A stretch of 64,000 nucleotides of DNA from positions 248,001-312,000 of the forward strand of contig NZ_BPFH01000005.1 of NCBI RefSeq assembly GCF_019655435.1. The letters run 5' to 3'. Source of the DNA: Jannaschia pagri. Its GTDB lineage: Bacteria > Pseudomonadota > Alphaproteobacteria > Rhodobacterales > Rhodobacteraceae. Position numbers and translations under genes: made by a program. Of this stretch, positions 17,943 to 26,270 are shown one piece after another. Numbering within the stretch: the stretch's first letter is position 1; each line of letters begins with the position of its first letter. The notes under the pieces are model-generated. The model was not told the origin of the DNA, did no database searches, and worked only from the letters and a program-made list of their open reading frames with translations.

Positions 17943-18665
17943 ATGCCGCAGAAATACGCCGCCGGAAATTGGAAGATGAACGGTCTTGTCTCGGACCTGA
18001 CCGAAGTTCTGGAAATCGACAAGGGCGTGCAGGACCTGGCCTGCAACACGGTCATCTGTCTGCCTGCCACCTTGATCTACGCCGCAGATGGCGACCCCCG
18101 CCAGGTGGTCGAGATCGGCGGCCAATACTGTCACCCCTCGGCGTCCGGCGCACATACCGGTGATATCTCCGCCGAGATGCTCTCCGAGGCCGGCGCTGCC
18201 TTCGTGGTCACCGGCCACTCCGAACGCCGCACCGACCATGGCGAAACCGATGCCGACGTGCGCGCGCAGACCGAAGCCGCCTGGCGCGCGGGCCTCGTGG
18301 CCATCCTCTGCATCGGAGAAACCCTGGCGCAGCGGGAAGCGGGTGAGACGCTCTCGGTCCTGGCGGGCCAACTCAAAGGCTCCCTGCCAGACGGGGCCAC
18401 CCCGGAAAACACAATCATCGCCTATGAGCCGGTCTGGGCCATTGGTACTGGCAAAGTCGCGACGCCCGAGCAAGTGGCCGAGGTCCATGACGCCCTGCGC
18501 GCGCAGGTCGATCCGGAGATGTCGCTGCTCTATGGCGGATCGGTCAAAGCGGCCAACGCCGCCGAGCTTTTTGCACTGACCAACGTCGATGGCGCCCTTG
18601 TCGGCGGCGCCTCTCTCAAGGCCGTGGACTTCGTCCCGATCGCCCGAGCTTTGGCCGCCAGCTAA
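17943..18665 (+). CDS. tpiA: Triosephosphate isomerase
   Basis: A 240-residue TIM-barrel enzyme interconverting dihydroxyacetone phosphate and glyceraldehyde-3-phosphate. It has AGNWKMN with the catalytic lysine, VTGHSERR with the catalytic histidine, and [12 protein letters not shown] with the catalytic glutamate and the phosphate-gripping loop 6. [10 protein letters not shown] and GALVGGASL complete the phosphate site. AGGAGG precedes the ATG. Slightly shorter than the usual 250 residues, with no missing catalytic element. The hairpin at 18675-18712 follows its stop. Confidence 0.96.
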   Translation: MPQKYAAGNWKMNGLVSDLTEVLEIDKGVQDLACNTVICLPATLIYAADGDPRQVVEIGGQYCHPSASGAHTGDISAEMLSEAGAAFVVTGHSERRTDHGETDADVRAQTEAAWRAGLVAILCIGETLAQREAGETLSVLAGQLKGSLPDGATPENTIIAYEPVWAIGTGKVATPEQVAEVHDALRAQVDPEMSLLYGGSVKAANAAELFALTNVDGALVGGASLKAVDFVPIARALAAS

Positions 18666-18674
18666 GCCAAGACC

Positions 18675-18712
18675 CATCGAGGGGCGGAGCCGATAGCCCG
18701 CCCCATTCGATG
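18675..18712 (+). terminator. Hairpin after tpiA
   Basis: Inverted repeat CATCGA-GGGGCGG / CCGCCCC-AT-TCGATG, with a 10-nt loop and a 2-nt bulge, beginning 10 nt after the tpiA stop. Only two T residues follow, so terminator function is probable but not certain. Confidence 0.6.
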
Positions 18713-18791
18713 TTCCCCAAATATGCAAACGCCATGGCATACCCCAAGACGCGCGCATAGAACCTGAAGATCCACGCCCGCTAAGCGGCCC

Positions 18792-18815
18792 AAGGGCGGG
18801 GATCACCCCGCCCTT
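18792..18815 (-). terminator. Hairpin after dctM
   Basis: Perfect 10-bp inverted repeat AAGGGCGGGG, ATCA loop, CCCCGCCCTT, just after the dctM stop on the minus strand. No long T run follows; it closes the dctPQM operon. Confidence 0.65.
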
Positions 18816-18821
18816 CCCCAC

Positions 18822-20252
18822 CTATTGAATGATGACCTCCGGCCCCATGACCAGCGTCGGCAACCAGATCGAAATGGCCGGGATATAGGTCACCATGATC
18901 AAGAAGACGAAGAGCACGGCCAGGAACGGCGCTGCTGCCTTCACGACCTGCATCATCCCCATGCCCGCCACGCCAGAGGTCACGAAGAGGTTCAGGCCAA
19001 CCGGCGGCGTGATCATCCCGATTTCCATGTTTACAACCATGATGATGCCCAGGTGAATGGGATCGATCCCCAGTTCGATGGCAATGGGAAAGACCAATGG
19101 CGCCACGATCAGCAGCAGGCCCGAGGGCTCCATGAACTGCCCGCCGATCAGCAGGATGACGTTCACGGCGATCAAAAAGGTGATCGGTCCCAACCCCGTG
19201 CTCAGCATCACCTCGGCGATGTGCTGCGGGATCTGCTCATCGGTCAGGACGTGCTTCAGGATCAACGCGTTGGCGATGATGAACATCAGCGTCACGGTCA
19301 GCTTGCCTGCCTCCAGCAGCGTGCGGCGTGTATCTGGGTGCCAAAGGGCCGTGACCAGAACCCAAGGCGCGCTCAGCAGCGATTTGGGCGTGCCTTCGAC
19401 TGGACCAGACACGGCCGCCGACAGGCTCTGCGCCTCTTTGGGGGCCAGCGGACCAATGTCACGATAGATGAACATGGCCACGACGAAGGCATAGACCGAC
19501 GCCACAGCCGCAGCTTCGGTTGGGGTGAAAATCGCATTGGTCAGTCCGGGGACGCCGTAGATCCCGACCATGATGATGACAATCAGCATCAGGCCCCAAA
19601 AGGCGTCGCGGAACGACGCGCCGATCTCGCCCCAACCGGCAAACTCACCCTTTGGCATGTTGCGAATGCGGGCGAAGATATAAATCGTCACCATCAACAT
19701 CCCGCCAGCCATCAGACCTGGGATCACACCGGCCAGGAACATCCGCCCGACGGAGACATCCGTGGCCGAAGCATAGACCACCATCACAATGGACGGCGGG
19801 ATCAGGATGCCTAGCGTCCCCGCGTTGCAGATGACACCCGCGGCGAATTCCTTGGTGTAGCCCGCTTGGGTCATGGCCGCGATCACGATGGTGCCAATGG
19901 CCACCACGGTCGCCGGGGAGGACCCCGACAGGGCCGCGAACATCATACAGGCGAAAACGCCTGCGATGGCCAACCCACCGCGCAGGTGCCCGACGCACGC
20001 AATGGAGAACCGGATGATCCGCCGAGCCACCCCTCCGGTGGACATGAAGGACGAGGCCAGGATGAAGAACGGAATGGCCAGGAGCGTGTAGTGCCCCGCC
20101 ATGGCCTGGTAAAAGCTCTGGGCGATGGACGCCAAGGAGGTGTCCGAAAACGCCAGCAAAAAGAACATGGAGCTAAAGCCCAGAGCGACCGCAATCGGCA
20201 CCCCGATCAGCAACAGCCCCACGATCATCACGAACAGAAGAACGACTTCCAT
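18822..20252 (-). CDS. dctM: TRAP transporter large permease, DctM family
   Basis: A 476-residue inner-membrane protein that carries substrate across the membrane using the sodium gradient. It has 12 or more hydrophobic segments and the family stretches SGSSPATVVAIG and LGILIPPSIVMVVYA, repeated in the second half as IGMITPPVGLNLFV. It is about 40 residues longer than typical because of an extra segment near 285-320 in a cytoplasmic loop. It starts 3 bp after dctQ on the same strand and forms the operon dctP-dctQ-dctM. Confidence 0.94.
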   Translation of the reverse strand: MEVVLLFVMIVGLLLIGVPIAVALGFSSMFFLLAFSDTSLASIAQSFYQAMAGHYTLLAIPFFILASSFMSTGGVARRIIRFSIACVGHLRGGLAIAGVFACMMFAALSGSSPATVVAIGTIVIAAMTQAGYTKEFAAGVICNAGTLGILIPPSIVMVVYASATDVSVGRMFLAGVIPGLMAGGMLMVTIYIFARIRNMPKGEFAGWGEIGASFRDAFWGLMLIVIIMVGIYGVPGLTNAIFTPTEAAAVASVYAFVVAMFIYRDIGPLAPKEAQSLSAAVSGPVEGTPKSLLSAPWVLVTALWHPDTRRTLLEAGKLTVTLMFIIANALILKHVLTDEQIPQHIAEVMLSTGLGPITFLIAVNVILLIGGQFMEPSGLLLIVAPLVFPIAIELGIDPIHLGIIMVVNMEIGMITPPVGLNLFVTSGVAGMGMMQVVKAAAPFLAVLFVFLIMVTYIPAISIWLPTLVMGPEVIIQ

Positions 20253-20255
20253 GGC

Positions 20256-20963
20256 TCAGGCCTTTCCAGCGGCAGGGGCGGCATCAGCACGATGGGCCGC
20301 GGCGACCTCTTCCACGGCCTCTTCGGCCTCGTGGCTGACGATCAGGGATTTCCGGGTGCCGCGCAGCACCGCGACAAAGGCTTGGCTCACGCGAAACAGG
20401 ATCAGCGCGCAGCCGAACGGTAAGATCACATAGGGCACGACACGGGGCAGTTTTTCATATTCCTCGCCCTGGTTGATGAGCGGCTCCAACCACCCAAACA
20501 GCCAGCGCATTGGCGGCACTTGGTCGGTGACGAACCACGCCTGATCCCGGGTCTTTTCGAACCCCGTAGGAAACCAGGCGCCCGAGGTCCGATCCAAGGC
20601 CGCAAACGGCGCCCAATAGTCCCAAGCCCCCTTCAGCAGCAGGAACGCATAGGCGAAGGTCACGCAACAGGCGAGCACGGCACAGACTCGTTTGCCCCGC
20701 TGCGGCAGGGCGTTGGTGAGGGCATCAACGCCCAGATGGGCCGTCACCTTGAACCCGTAGCTGACGCCAAAGATCACCAACCAGGCGAAGAGGATCAAGA
20801 TGACCTCCAAAGACCAGATCAGCTGGTCGTTGAACACATACCGCAAGACCACCGCCACAAAGGTCAGCAGGGTCATCAACCCCAACAGCAGCGCGATGGC
20901 GGTTTCTTCCAGTGAATGGATGGCACGGCCCAGACGACCGGTCGGTTCATAGCGCTCGGCCAT
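20256..20963 (-). CDS. dctQ: TRAP transporter small permease, DctQ family
   Basis: A 235-residue membrane subunit with four predicted helices: about 20-42, 52-70, 93-110 and 178-198. The sequence EETAIALLLGLMTLLTF is the typical DctQ start. It forms the membrane complex with DctM. The loop between helices 3 and 4 is unusually long (about 60 residues) and the C-terminal tail is rich in alanine and glutamate. It is separated from dctP by 138 bp that contain a hairpin. Confidence 0.9.
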   Translation of the reverse strand: MAERYEPTGRLGRAIHSLEETAIALLLGLMTLLTFVAVVLRYVFNDQLIWSLEVILILFAWLVIFGVSYGFKVTAHLGVDALTNALPQRGKRVCAVLACCVTFAYAFLLLKGAWDYWAPFAALDRTSGAWFPTGFEKTRDQAWFVTDQVPPMRWLFGWLEPLINQGEEYEKLPRVVPYVILPFGCALILFRVSQAFVAVLRGTRKSLIVSHEAEEAVEEVAAAHRADAAPAAGKA

Positions 20964-21055
20964 GGCTCCCTCCCCCGAGGTTGATGCGGCGACTCAAGCA
21001 CGCGTCTGCCATGGCGGAACGGCCAGGCGGTCACGCGTGCGGGACGCATGTGGGT

Positions 21056-21081
21056 CTTCGGGGCCAAGGACGGCCCCGAAG
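21056..21081 (-). terminator. Hairpin between dctP and dctQ
   Basis: Inverted repeat CTTCGGGGCC / GGCCCCGAAG with a 6-nt loop, 20 bp after the dctP stop. It probably reduces read-through or protects the dctP mRNA so that the binding protein is made in excess over the membrane subunits. Confidence 0.6.
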
Positions 21082-21101
21082 GATGACAGCGGTCGCGAGT
21101 A

Positions 21102-22112
21102 TCAGTTGTTGTAGCTGACCGCGGCGTCGATGTTTTCCTGGCCGATGCTATCGGCGAACTGGGCCCAGACGGGCTTCATCGCTTCGACCCAAGCTTCGCG
21201 GGCCTCGGGCGTAAGCTGACGCACCACACCACCAGCGTCGATGATCGACTGTTTCGCGGCTTCGTTGACGGCGGTGGCCTCGGCGTTCCGGGTTTCGGTC
21301 ACTTCGGCCAGGATCGTCATGAACTGATCGCGGACATCGGCGTCGAGGCTGTCGAGCCAGTCGACCGAGGTCACGACCAGATAGTCGATGATCCCGTGGT
21401 TGGTCTCGGTCACGCCGTCCTGAACCTCAAAGAACTTTTGGCCGTAGATGTTGGACCAGGTGTTTTCTTGACCGTCCACAACACCCGTTTGCAGGGCGCC
21501 ATACACCTCAGAGAACGCCATGGGCTGGGGCGAGACGCCGATGGCCTCCATCTGCGCCACGATCACGTCGGACGGCTGCACGCGAAACTTGAGGCCCGAG
21601 GCATCGCCCGGCATCTCCAGCGCCACATTTGCCGACATTTGCTTCATGCCGTTGTGCCAAAAGCCAAGCCCCTGAAGGCCACGGCGCTGCATGCTGTCGA
21701 GCATGGCCTGACCGTCATCGGACAGTTGGAAGCGGTCGACCGCGTCGATATCCTGGAACACGAACGGCAGGTCGAACACCTGGAAGACCTTGGTGAAGGC
21801 TTCGAACTTCGACAGCGACGGCGCGGCCAATTGGACGTCACCCTGGAGCATCGCCTCCAGCACCTGGTCGTCATTATACAGCGTCGAGTTCGGGAAGACT
21901 TCGACACACATGGCGCCGTTCATCTCTTCGTTGACCCGGTCCTGCAACAGGCTTGCGGCGATCCCCTTGGGATGGCGGTCCGTATTGGTGACGTGGGCGA
22001 ACTTCACGACGATCTCACCATCGTCACAGGCAGCCAGGGCCGTTCCAGCGGTCAGCGTCACGGCGGGCACGGCCAGGGCAAGCGCCGTGGCTGCGGTTGT
22101 CAGTTTTTTCAT
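21102..22112 (-). CDS. dctP: TRAP transporter substrate-binding protein, DctP family
   Basis: A 336-residue periplasmic binding protein. The signal peptide ends in TALA-A around residue 27. The mature protein contains the family segments VVKFAHVTNTDRHPKG, GLKFRVQPSDV with the carboxylate-binding arginine, and VDGQENTWSNIY with the conserved asparagine. C4-dicarboxylates are the probable ligand, supported by the neighbouring DctB/DctD-type genes. The promoter region carries two inverted repeats at 22260-22311. Confidence 0.92.
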   Translation of the reverse strand: MKKLTTAATALALAVPAVTLTAGTALAACDDGEIVVKFAHVTNTDRHPKGIAASLLQDRVNEEMNGAMCVEVFPNSTLYNDDQVLEAMLQGDVQLAAPSLSKFEAFTKVFQVFDLPFVFQDIDAVDRFQLSDDGQAMLDSMQRRGLQGLGFWHNGMKQMSANVALEMPGDASGLKFRVQPSDVIVAQMEAIGVSPQPMAFSEVYGALQTGVVDGQENTWSNIYGQKFFEVQDGVTETNHGIIDYLVVTSVDWLDSLDADVRDQFMTILAEVTETRNAEATAVNEAAKQSIIDAGGVVRQLTPEAREAWVEAMKPVWAQFADSIGQENIDAAVSYNN

Positions 22113-22177
22113 TGTCTTCCTCCCTACGCACCCCCCCTCGGGGTACGGATGCCAGAAAGGTAGCAGCGCAATGAAAA

Positions 22178-22212
22178 CCGTAAAGCGTCACCGCGTCGAT
22201 CCATAAAGCGTC
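22178..22212 (-). promoter_or_regulatory. Direct repeat in the dctP promoter region
   Basis: On the minus strand GACGCTTTATGG (22212-22201) and GACGCTTTACGG (22189-22178) are direct repeats, 11 of 12 identical, with a 23-bp period. They lie 66 to 100 bp before the dctP start codon, between it and the two inverted repeats, where a promoter would be. They may be a regulator site or part of the promoter. Confidence 0.4.
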
Positions 22213-22259
22213 TCAAAATCAACGGGTAGTACGTCACCCGTGAACGATGTGCAGACCGA

Positions 22260-22311
22260 CGTGCGAAATCCCACACGAGATGGGAGCGCTCACTGTGCGA
22301 AAAACCGCACA
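22260..22311 (-). promoter_or_regulatory. Tandem DctD-like upstream sites of dctP
   Basis: Two 18-bp sites, CGTGCGAAATCCCACACG (22260-22277) and TGTGCGAAAAACCGCACA (22294-22311). The second is a perfect 6-6-6 inverted repeat; the first matches it at 13 of 18 bases. Their centres are 34 bp apart (about three helical turns) and 156 and 190 bp before the dctP start. The arrangement resembles the paired sites bound by DctD upstream of rhizobial dctA. The regulator is inferred. Confidence 0.6.
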
Positions 22312-22375
22312 GGTGCGCTTGTCCCACTGGCTATGCAACGGCCCGCGCATCGACGAAGGGCCCGGCAAGGATTTG

Positions 22376-22978
22376 TCACACCTTGCGAGGATGCAGCCAC
22401 AACTCGAACCGACAGACCCCGCCGCCTTGGGCACCGCAGACGACCTCCTGACAAACCGTCCGAGACGACACGAGGGCCTGGTAAAGCCGCGCGAAAACAG
22501 CCGTATGCCAATGGCACATTGGGGCGCCGTCGGCCTCTCCCCGGATCAAGGGGTTGTCGTGGATCTCGAACACCCAAGGGGTCACCACCCGAAAACTACC
22601 GGTGCCCGCGAACGTCCAGGCGTGTTTCGAAATCGCCCGCGACAACAACGCCGCCGATGCCCCCGGCGGCAAACATCGCAAAACACCCTGGGCCAACTTC
22701 GGAATCCGTCGTGCCAGGATGTAGTTCGCGGTGGCAATGCCCGCCTCCGTCCCGATTTGCGGCGCGACCTGGGGCAACTCCTGCCGGATGACCCGATGTA
22801 AGGACGCGGCCAGGGTTTCCGGGATCATCCGTGTACCGTCCGGCAAACGGTGGAGCGCGGCGCGGGCGAGGACCCTGTCGCGCGTTTCCCTGCCAACGAT
22901 GCGATCCAGAACCGGAACGGCCTGCAACACGGCGTTTGGTCCAATCAGCGCCCGGTCGGTGCGGACCGCGTTAGACAT
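22376..22978 (-). CDS. bchJ: Bacteriochlorophyll biosynthesis protein BchJ
   Basis: A 200-residue protein with the V4R (4-vinyl reductase) domain in its C-terminal two-thirds, for example [24 protein letters not shown] and EIHDNPL, with conserved cysteines near the end ([14 protein letters not shown]). BchJ takes part in 8-vinyl reduction or in delivering intermediates during bacteriochlorophyll synthesis. The ATG at 22978 overlaps the last codons of bchE by 8 bp, the bchE-bchJ coupling known from photosynthesis gene clusters. The usual next gene, bchG, is absent; dctP follows instead. The frame is open far upstream, but that part is antisense or shadow of bchE. Confidence 0.87.
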   Translation of the reverse strand: MSNAVRTDRALIGPNAVLQAVPVLDRIVGRETRDRVLARAALHRLPDGTRMIPETLAASLHRVIRQELPQVAPQIGTEAGIATANYILARRIPKLAQGVLRCLPPGASAALLSRAISKHAWTFAGTGSFRVVTPWVFEIHDNPLIRGEADGAPMCHWHTAVFARLYQALVSSRTVCQEVVCGAQGGGVCRFELWLHPRKV

Positions 22979-24614
22979 CCTCCGCGATCTCTGGGCGATC
23001 CCTGGTATCCTGCGCGGCCCCAGCCCGCCGTTCCAACGCGCGAGCCTTGGTTTGCGCCCGCACCGCATCGCGCCGTTCTGCCGCTCGGGCTGCGCGGTCG
23101 GCCGCCGCCTCCCAGTCGGCGGTCTGCGCCTCGGCGAGTTGGCGGGTTTCATCGAACTGAAAGTCCACCGATGCCTTGGTTTGCGGCCCCCAATATCCGG
23201 CCTTTCCAAGGTCATAGAACGTGCGCTGAAACCCTGCCTTGAGGAAAGCATAGAGGCAGCCCAGCAAATACCGCCGCCGAAACCCCGTTCCCCGCCAAGG
23301 GTAGTGGAACAGCGCCTTGCGGCCATAGAACCGACGGTAGTTGTTCATCACGCCGTCGAGCAGTTCGCCCCGCTCCATCGCGGCAGGCTTCATGATCGGC
23401 GTGACGAAGTTGTATTTGCTGAAATCGAAAACCTCGACCTGGTCCTTGAGGTCTTGGAACAGCGGGGTGAACGGCCAGGGCGTATACATGGACCAGTTGG
23501 CCAGATCGGGCTGCCAGTCCCAGGCCATGCGGTAGGTTTCTTCCAGCGTTTCGGGCGTTTCATTGTCCAAACCGACGATGAACTGCGCCTCCACCAGAAT
23601 ATCGGCATCACGCAACAGGCGGATCGCCTCTTTGTTTTCCTCGACCTTGGTTTCCTTGTTGAACTGGTCCAGCTTCATCTGGGCGGCCGCCTCGGTCCCG
23701 AGCGACACATGGACCAAACCGGCCTTTCGATAAAACGACAGCAGGTCTCGGTCGCGGTAGATGTCTGTGACCCGGGTGTTGATCCCCCATTTGACCCGTC
23801 GCGGAAGGTCTCGGTCGATTAACTCCTGGCAGAAGGCCACGAACTTCTTCTTGTTTATGGTGGGTTCCTCGTCCGCCAGGATGAAGAAGCCGACACCGTG
23901 GTCGTTCACCAGGGCCTCAATCTCATCCACAACGTCCTTTGGGTCGCGTACGCGGTAGTCGCGCCAGAACTTCCATTGGCTGCAAAACGAACAGGTGAAC
24001 GGGCAGCCCCGCGCGAGGTTCGGGATTGCAACGCGCGTGCCCAGGGGAATGTAGATATACTTGGCCCAGTCCAGCACTGACCAATCCGGCTTGATTTTAG
24101 AGAGGTCCTTGACCGTCGAGGCCGCTTGTGTCGCCACGATCTGATCACCATCCCAAAAGGCCAAGCCATGGATCTTGCGCCGATCTTGGGGCCAGCGTCC
24201 GTCCCGAATGGCCAGCATGAGCGCGGTGCAAATCTCTTCACCCTCGCCCCGCACGATGACATCGACCCAAGGCGCCTCGCTCAGCACTTGCTTATACATG
24301 AACGTGGCATGGACCCCGCCCAGGACACGGACGGCATTGGGCACGACCCGCTGGGCGACCTGCAACACGTCTTCGGCCCGGTAAATTGACGGCGTGATGG
24401 CTGTGACCCCCACGACGTCGGGCGCAATCTCGGCCATACGTTGGGCGAGATCTTCGTCCGAGATGTTGTCCGTCATCGCATCAATGAAGTGGATCTCGTC
24501 GAAGCCGTTTTGGCGGAGGTGCCCGCTCAGATAGGCAACCCAGGCCGGTGGCCACGTACCGGCAATCTCCGCCCCTCCAGACCTATAGTTGGGATGCACG
24601 AACAGGATGCGCAT
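22971..24614 (-). CDS. bchE: Mg-protoporphyrin IX monomethyl ester anaerobic oxidative cyclase
   Basis: A 547-residue cobalamin-dependent radical-SAM enzyme that makes the isocyclic ring of bacteriochlorophyll without O2. Residues 1-150 form the B12-binding-type domain ([19 protein letters not shown]). Cys204, Cys208 and Cys211 in CPFTCSFC are the 4Fe-4S ligands. The last 70 residues are a charged, helical extension rich in Ala, Arg and Glu. The ATG at 24614 follows GGAGG and matches the family start; an in-frame ATG at 24641 is rejected. The promoter has overlapping PpsR/CrtJ-like and FNR-like boxes, which fits a gene expressed when oxygen is low. Confidence 0.96.
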   Translation of the reverse strand: MRILFVHPNYRSGGAEIAGTWPPAWVAYLSGHLRQNGFDEIHFIDAMTDNISDEDLAQRMAEIAPDVVGVTAITPSIYRAEDVLQVAQRVVPNAVRVLGGVHATFMYKQVLSEAPWVDVIVRGEGEEICTALMLAIRDGRWPQDRRKIHGLAFWDGDQIVATQAASTVKDLSKIKPDWSVLDWAKYIYIPLGTRVAIPNLARGCPFTCSFCSQWKFWRDYRVRDPKDVVDEIEALVNDHGVGFFILADEEPTINKKKFVAFCQELIDRDLPRRVKWGINTRVTDIYRDRDLLSFYRKAGLVHVSLGTEAAAQMKLDQFNKETKVEENKEAIRLLRDADILVEAQFIVGLDNETPETLEETYRMAWDWQPDLANWSMYTPWPFTPLFQDLKDQVEVFDFSKYNFVTPIMKPAAMERGELLDGVMNNYRRFYGRKALFHYPWRGTGFRRRYLLGCLYAFLKAGFQRTFYDLGKAGYWGPQTKASVDFQFDETRQLAEAQTADWEAAADRAARAAERRDAVRAQTKARALERRAGAAQDTRDRPEIAEDV

Positions 24615-24657
24615 GGGGACCTCCGCATAAGTGTCCCGCATTCCTTACGACTTTGTA

Positions 24658-24675
24658 TGTCTACTTTTATTGACA
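24658..24675. promoter_or_regulatory. PpsR/CrtJ-type operator of bchE
   Basis: TGTCTACTTTTATTGACA is an exact TGTC-N10-GACA palindrome, the consensus of the aerobic repressor PpsR/CrtJ of photosynthesis genes. It lies 44 bp upstream of the bchE start codon. No second TGT-N12-ACA box at the usual spacing was found. Confidence 0.75.
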
Positions 24676-24683
24676 CACATCAA
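24670..24683. promoter_or_regulatory. FnrL-type box of bchE
   Basis: TTGACACACATCAA matches the FNR consensus TTGAT-N4-ATCAA at 9 of 10 fixed positions. It overlaps the right arm of the PpsR-type box by 6 bp (24670-24675), so the two regulators should compete. FNR-type activation of bchE is known in Rhodobacter. Confidence 0.72.
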
Positions 24684-25049
24684 TGTCACGATCGGTCGGC
24701 GGAGCAGCGTAGCGACGTTCCTAGGCTGTCCATTTACTGTGGCGGCAGATCTCCGAGCAGACGGGCCAACGCCTTGTGCGACCACTGACCGGCGCCTCTG
24801 TCGCCGCTAGGGCGTCGGTCGTCCTCCATTGGAAAGGACGGGGCGGATGACTTAGCAAAGGAGGATACTGATTTCGATAAAGCCTGATCCGAGGTCACAA
24901 GGAAGGCGGCATCCTGAGATCATTGCAACCCCAGGGTCGGGCGCGGGACCGACATAGCGACGCTGCACAAAACTCTGATGAGACGCCTACACTTTCCTTA
25001 GCCGATCTCTTCTTAACAGCCTCCCGGGCCCGCGCCAGACATCCCGTGC
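24684..25049. other. Gene-free stretch between dctD and bchE
   Basis: No supported gene on either strand, only the distal part of the bchE promoter region and the 3' end of the dctD transcript. No strong terminator hairpin is seen after the dctD stop at 25050. Confidence 0.4.
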
Positions 25050-26270
25050 TCAAGAACTCCGGTAATCCTCGGCCCTCAAGCCGTGGCGTGTCAGCTTGTC
25101 GTAAAAGGTCTTGCGCGGGAGATCCAAATCTCGCGCAGCCGCCGTAGCGGCGCCGTGGTGCCGCGTCAGGGTCTCAACCAGAATGGCACGCTCCACCGCG
25201 CGCATGCGGTCGGCCAGGCCAGCGGTGGCACGCGGCACCTCCTGCTCGATCCCCATGGCGTAGCGCATGGCATGGTTCATCAGGGAGCGCGCGTTCCCCG
25301 GCCAATCCCGCGCCATCAGCCGGGCCTGCACATCTGGCGGGACATCCGGCAGGGGCAAATCCGCCTGTTCACAGGCCTGCGCGAGGTAGTGTCGGAAGAG
25401 AACGGGAATATCGCTCGGCCGTTCCTTGAGCGATGGGATCCGCACGCGCAGCGCCTCCAACCGATAATAGAGATCGACGTCCAGCGACGACAGCAGCGCA
25501 TCGGGCGGACCATGGGTTGCCGCCAGCAGACGCGCCGCCTCTGGCCCGTCGGGAACCTCGGCCAGCGCATATTGTAAGTCGCGGGGCAGCGCTTCGATCT
25601 TGTCGAGGAAGAGGCTGCCTCCCTGGGCACGGGCCAAGGCTTGGGCCAGGCTCGCCTCGTCCAAGGCCGGGGCCGCGCGTTTGACAAAGGGCCCCGCGCT
25701 GCGGGGCGACAACAGATGCACCACCTCTGCCACTTTAGAGGTCCCCGTCCCTGGTTCTCCGTGGATGAGGACGGCACCACCGCCACGGGCCACCATCCGG
25801 ACCGTATCGCGTAAGGCGCCCGCCTCGGGCGAGACCCCGAACAACAGGCGCGCCGCCGCATCCCCAGCTTCCAAAGCGCCCCGCGCCTGCCGCGCGGCCA
25901 GGGTCGCCACGCGCAAGTGCAAGGCTCGGCGCAACACCTCGACAAGTTCCGTCGGGTCGCAGGGCTTTTCTAGAAAGGCAAACGCCCCCTCGCTGATGCC
26001 GCGCACCGCCGAGGGCACGTCCCCTTCGCCGGTCAAAAGGATCACAGGCAGATCCGCGTCCACACCGCGGGCATATTGCAAAAGGTGAAAACCGTCCCGT
26101 CCGGGCATCCGCACATCAGACAGGATCACCCCCGGCAGAGAGCGCGTGATCCGGTCCTTGGCGGCGACAAAGCTGCCCATGGCCGTGACCGACAAGTCGG
26201 CCAGTTCCAACGTCTGCTCCAACGCCTCGCGGACCGACGCATCGTCTTCCACCAAAAGGACCTCAGTCAT
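25050..26270 (-). CDS. DctD-like response regulator with degenerate AAA+ domain
   Basis: A 406-residue NtrC-family regulator. The receiver domain (1-120) is intact with the phosphate-accepting Asp52 (SDVRMPG), Thr80 and Lys102. In the AAA+ domain, Walker A reads GEPGTGTS (171-178), with Thr177 in place of the invariant lysine. Walker B reads SLFLDKIE, with Lys224 in place of the catalytic glutamate. The whole LFGHxxGAFTGA segment is missing. The Fis-type HTH at the C-terminus is normal (GAATAAARDLDLPRKTFYDKL). It should bind DNA and respond to phosphorylation but cannot hydrolyse ATP or engage sigma-54. Its ATG overlaps the dctB-like stop (ATGA). Confidence 0.85.
   Translation of the reverse strand: MTEVLLVEDDASVREALEQTLELADLSVTAMGSFVAAKDRITRSLPGVILSDVRMPGRDGFHLLQYARGVDADLPVILLTGEGDVPSAVRGISEGAFAFLEKPCDPTELVEVLRRALHLRVATLAARQARGALEAGDAAARLLFGVSPEAGALRDTVRMVARGGGAVLIHGEPGTGTSKVAEVVHLLSPRSAGPFVKRAAPALDEASLAQALARAQGGSLFLDKIEALPRDLQYALAEVPDGPEAARLLAATHGPPDALLSSLDVDLYYRLEALRVRIPSLKERPSDIPVLFRHYLAQACEQADLPLPDVPPDVQARLMARDWPGNARSLMNHAMRYAMGIEQEVPRATAGLADRMRAVERAILVETLTRHHGAATAAARDLDLPRKTFYDKLTRHGLRAEDYRSS

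Noticed and set aside
22113-22259. A sigma-54 promoter (-24/-12) for dctP.
   Set aside because: TGGCATCCGTACC at about 22145-22157 was considered but lacks the -12 GC; both DctD homologues lack GAFTGA.
22979-23326. Extended N-terminus of bchJ over 116 residues.
   Set aside because: It is antisense-free but lies within the bchE coding region in another frame; the family start and ribosome-binding site point to 22978.
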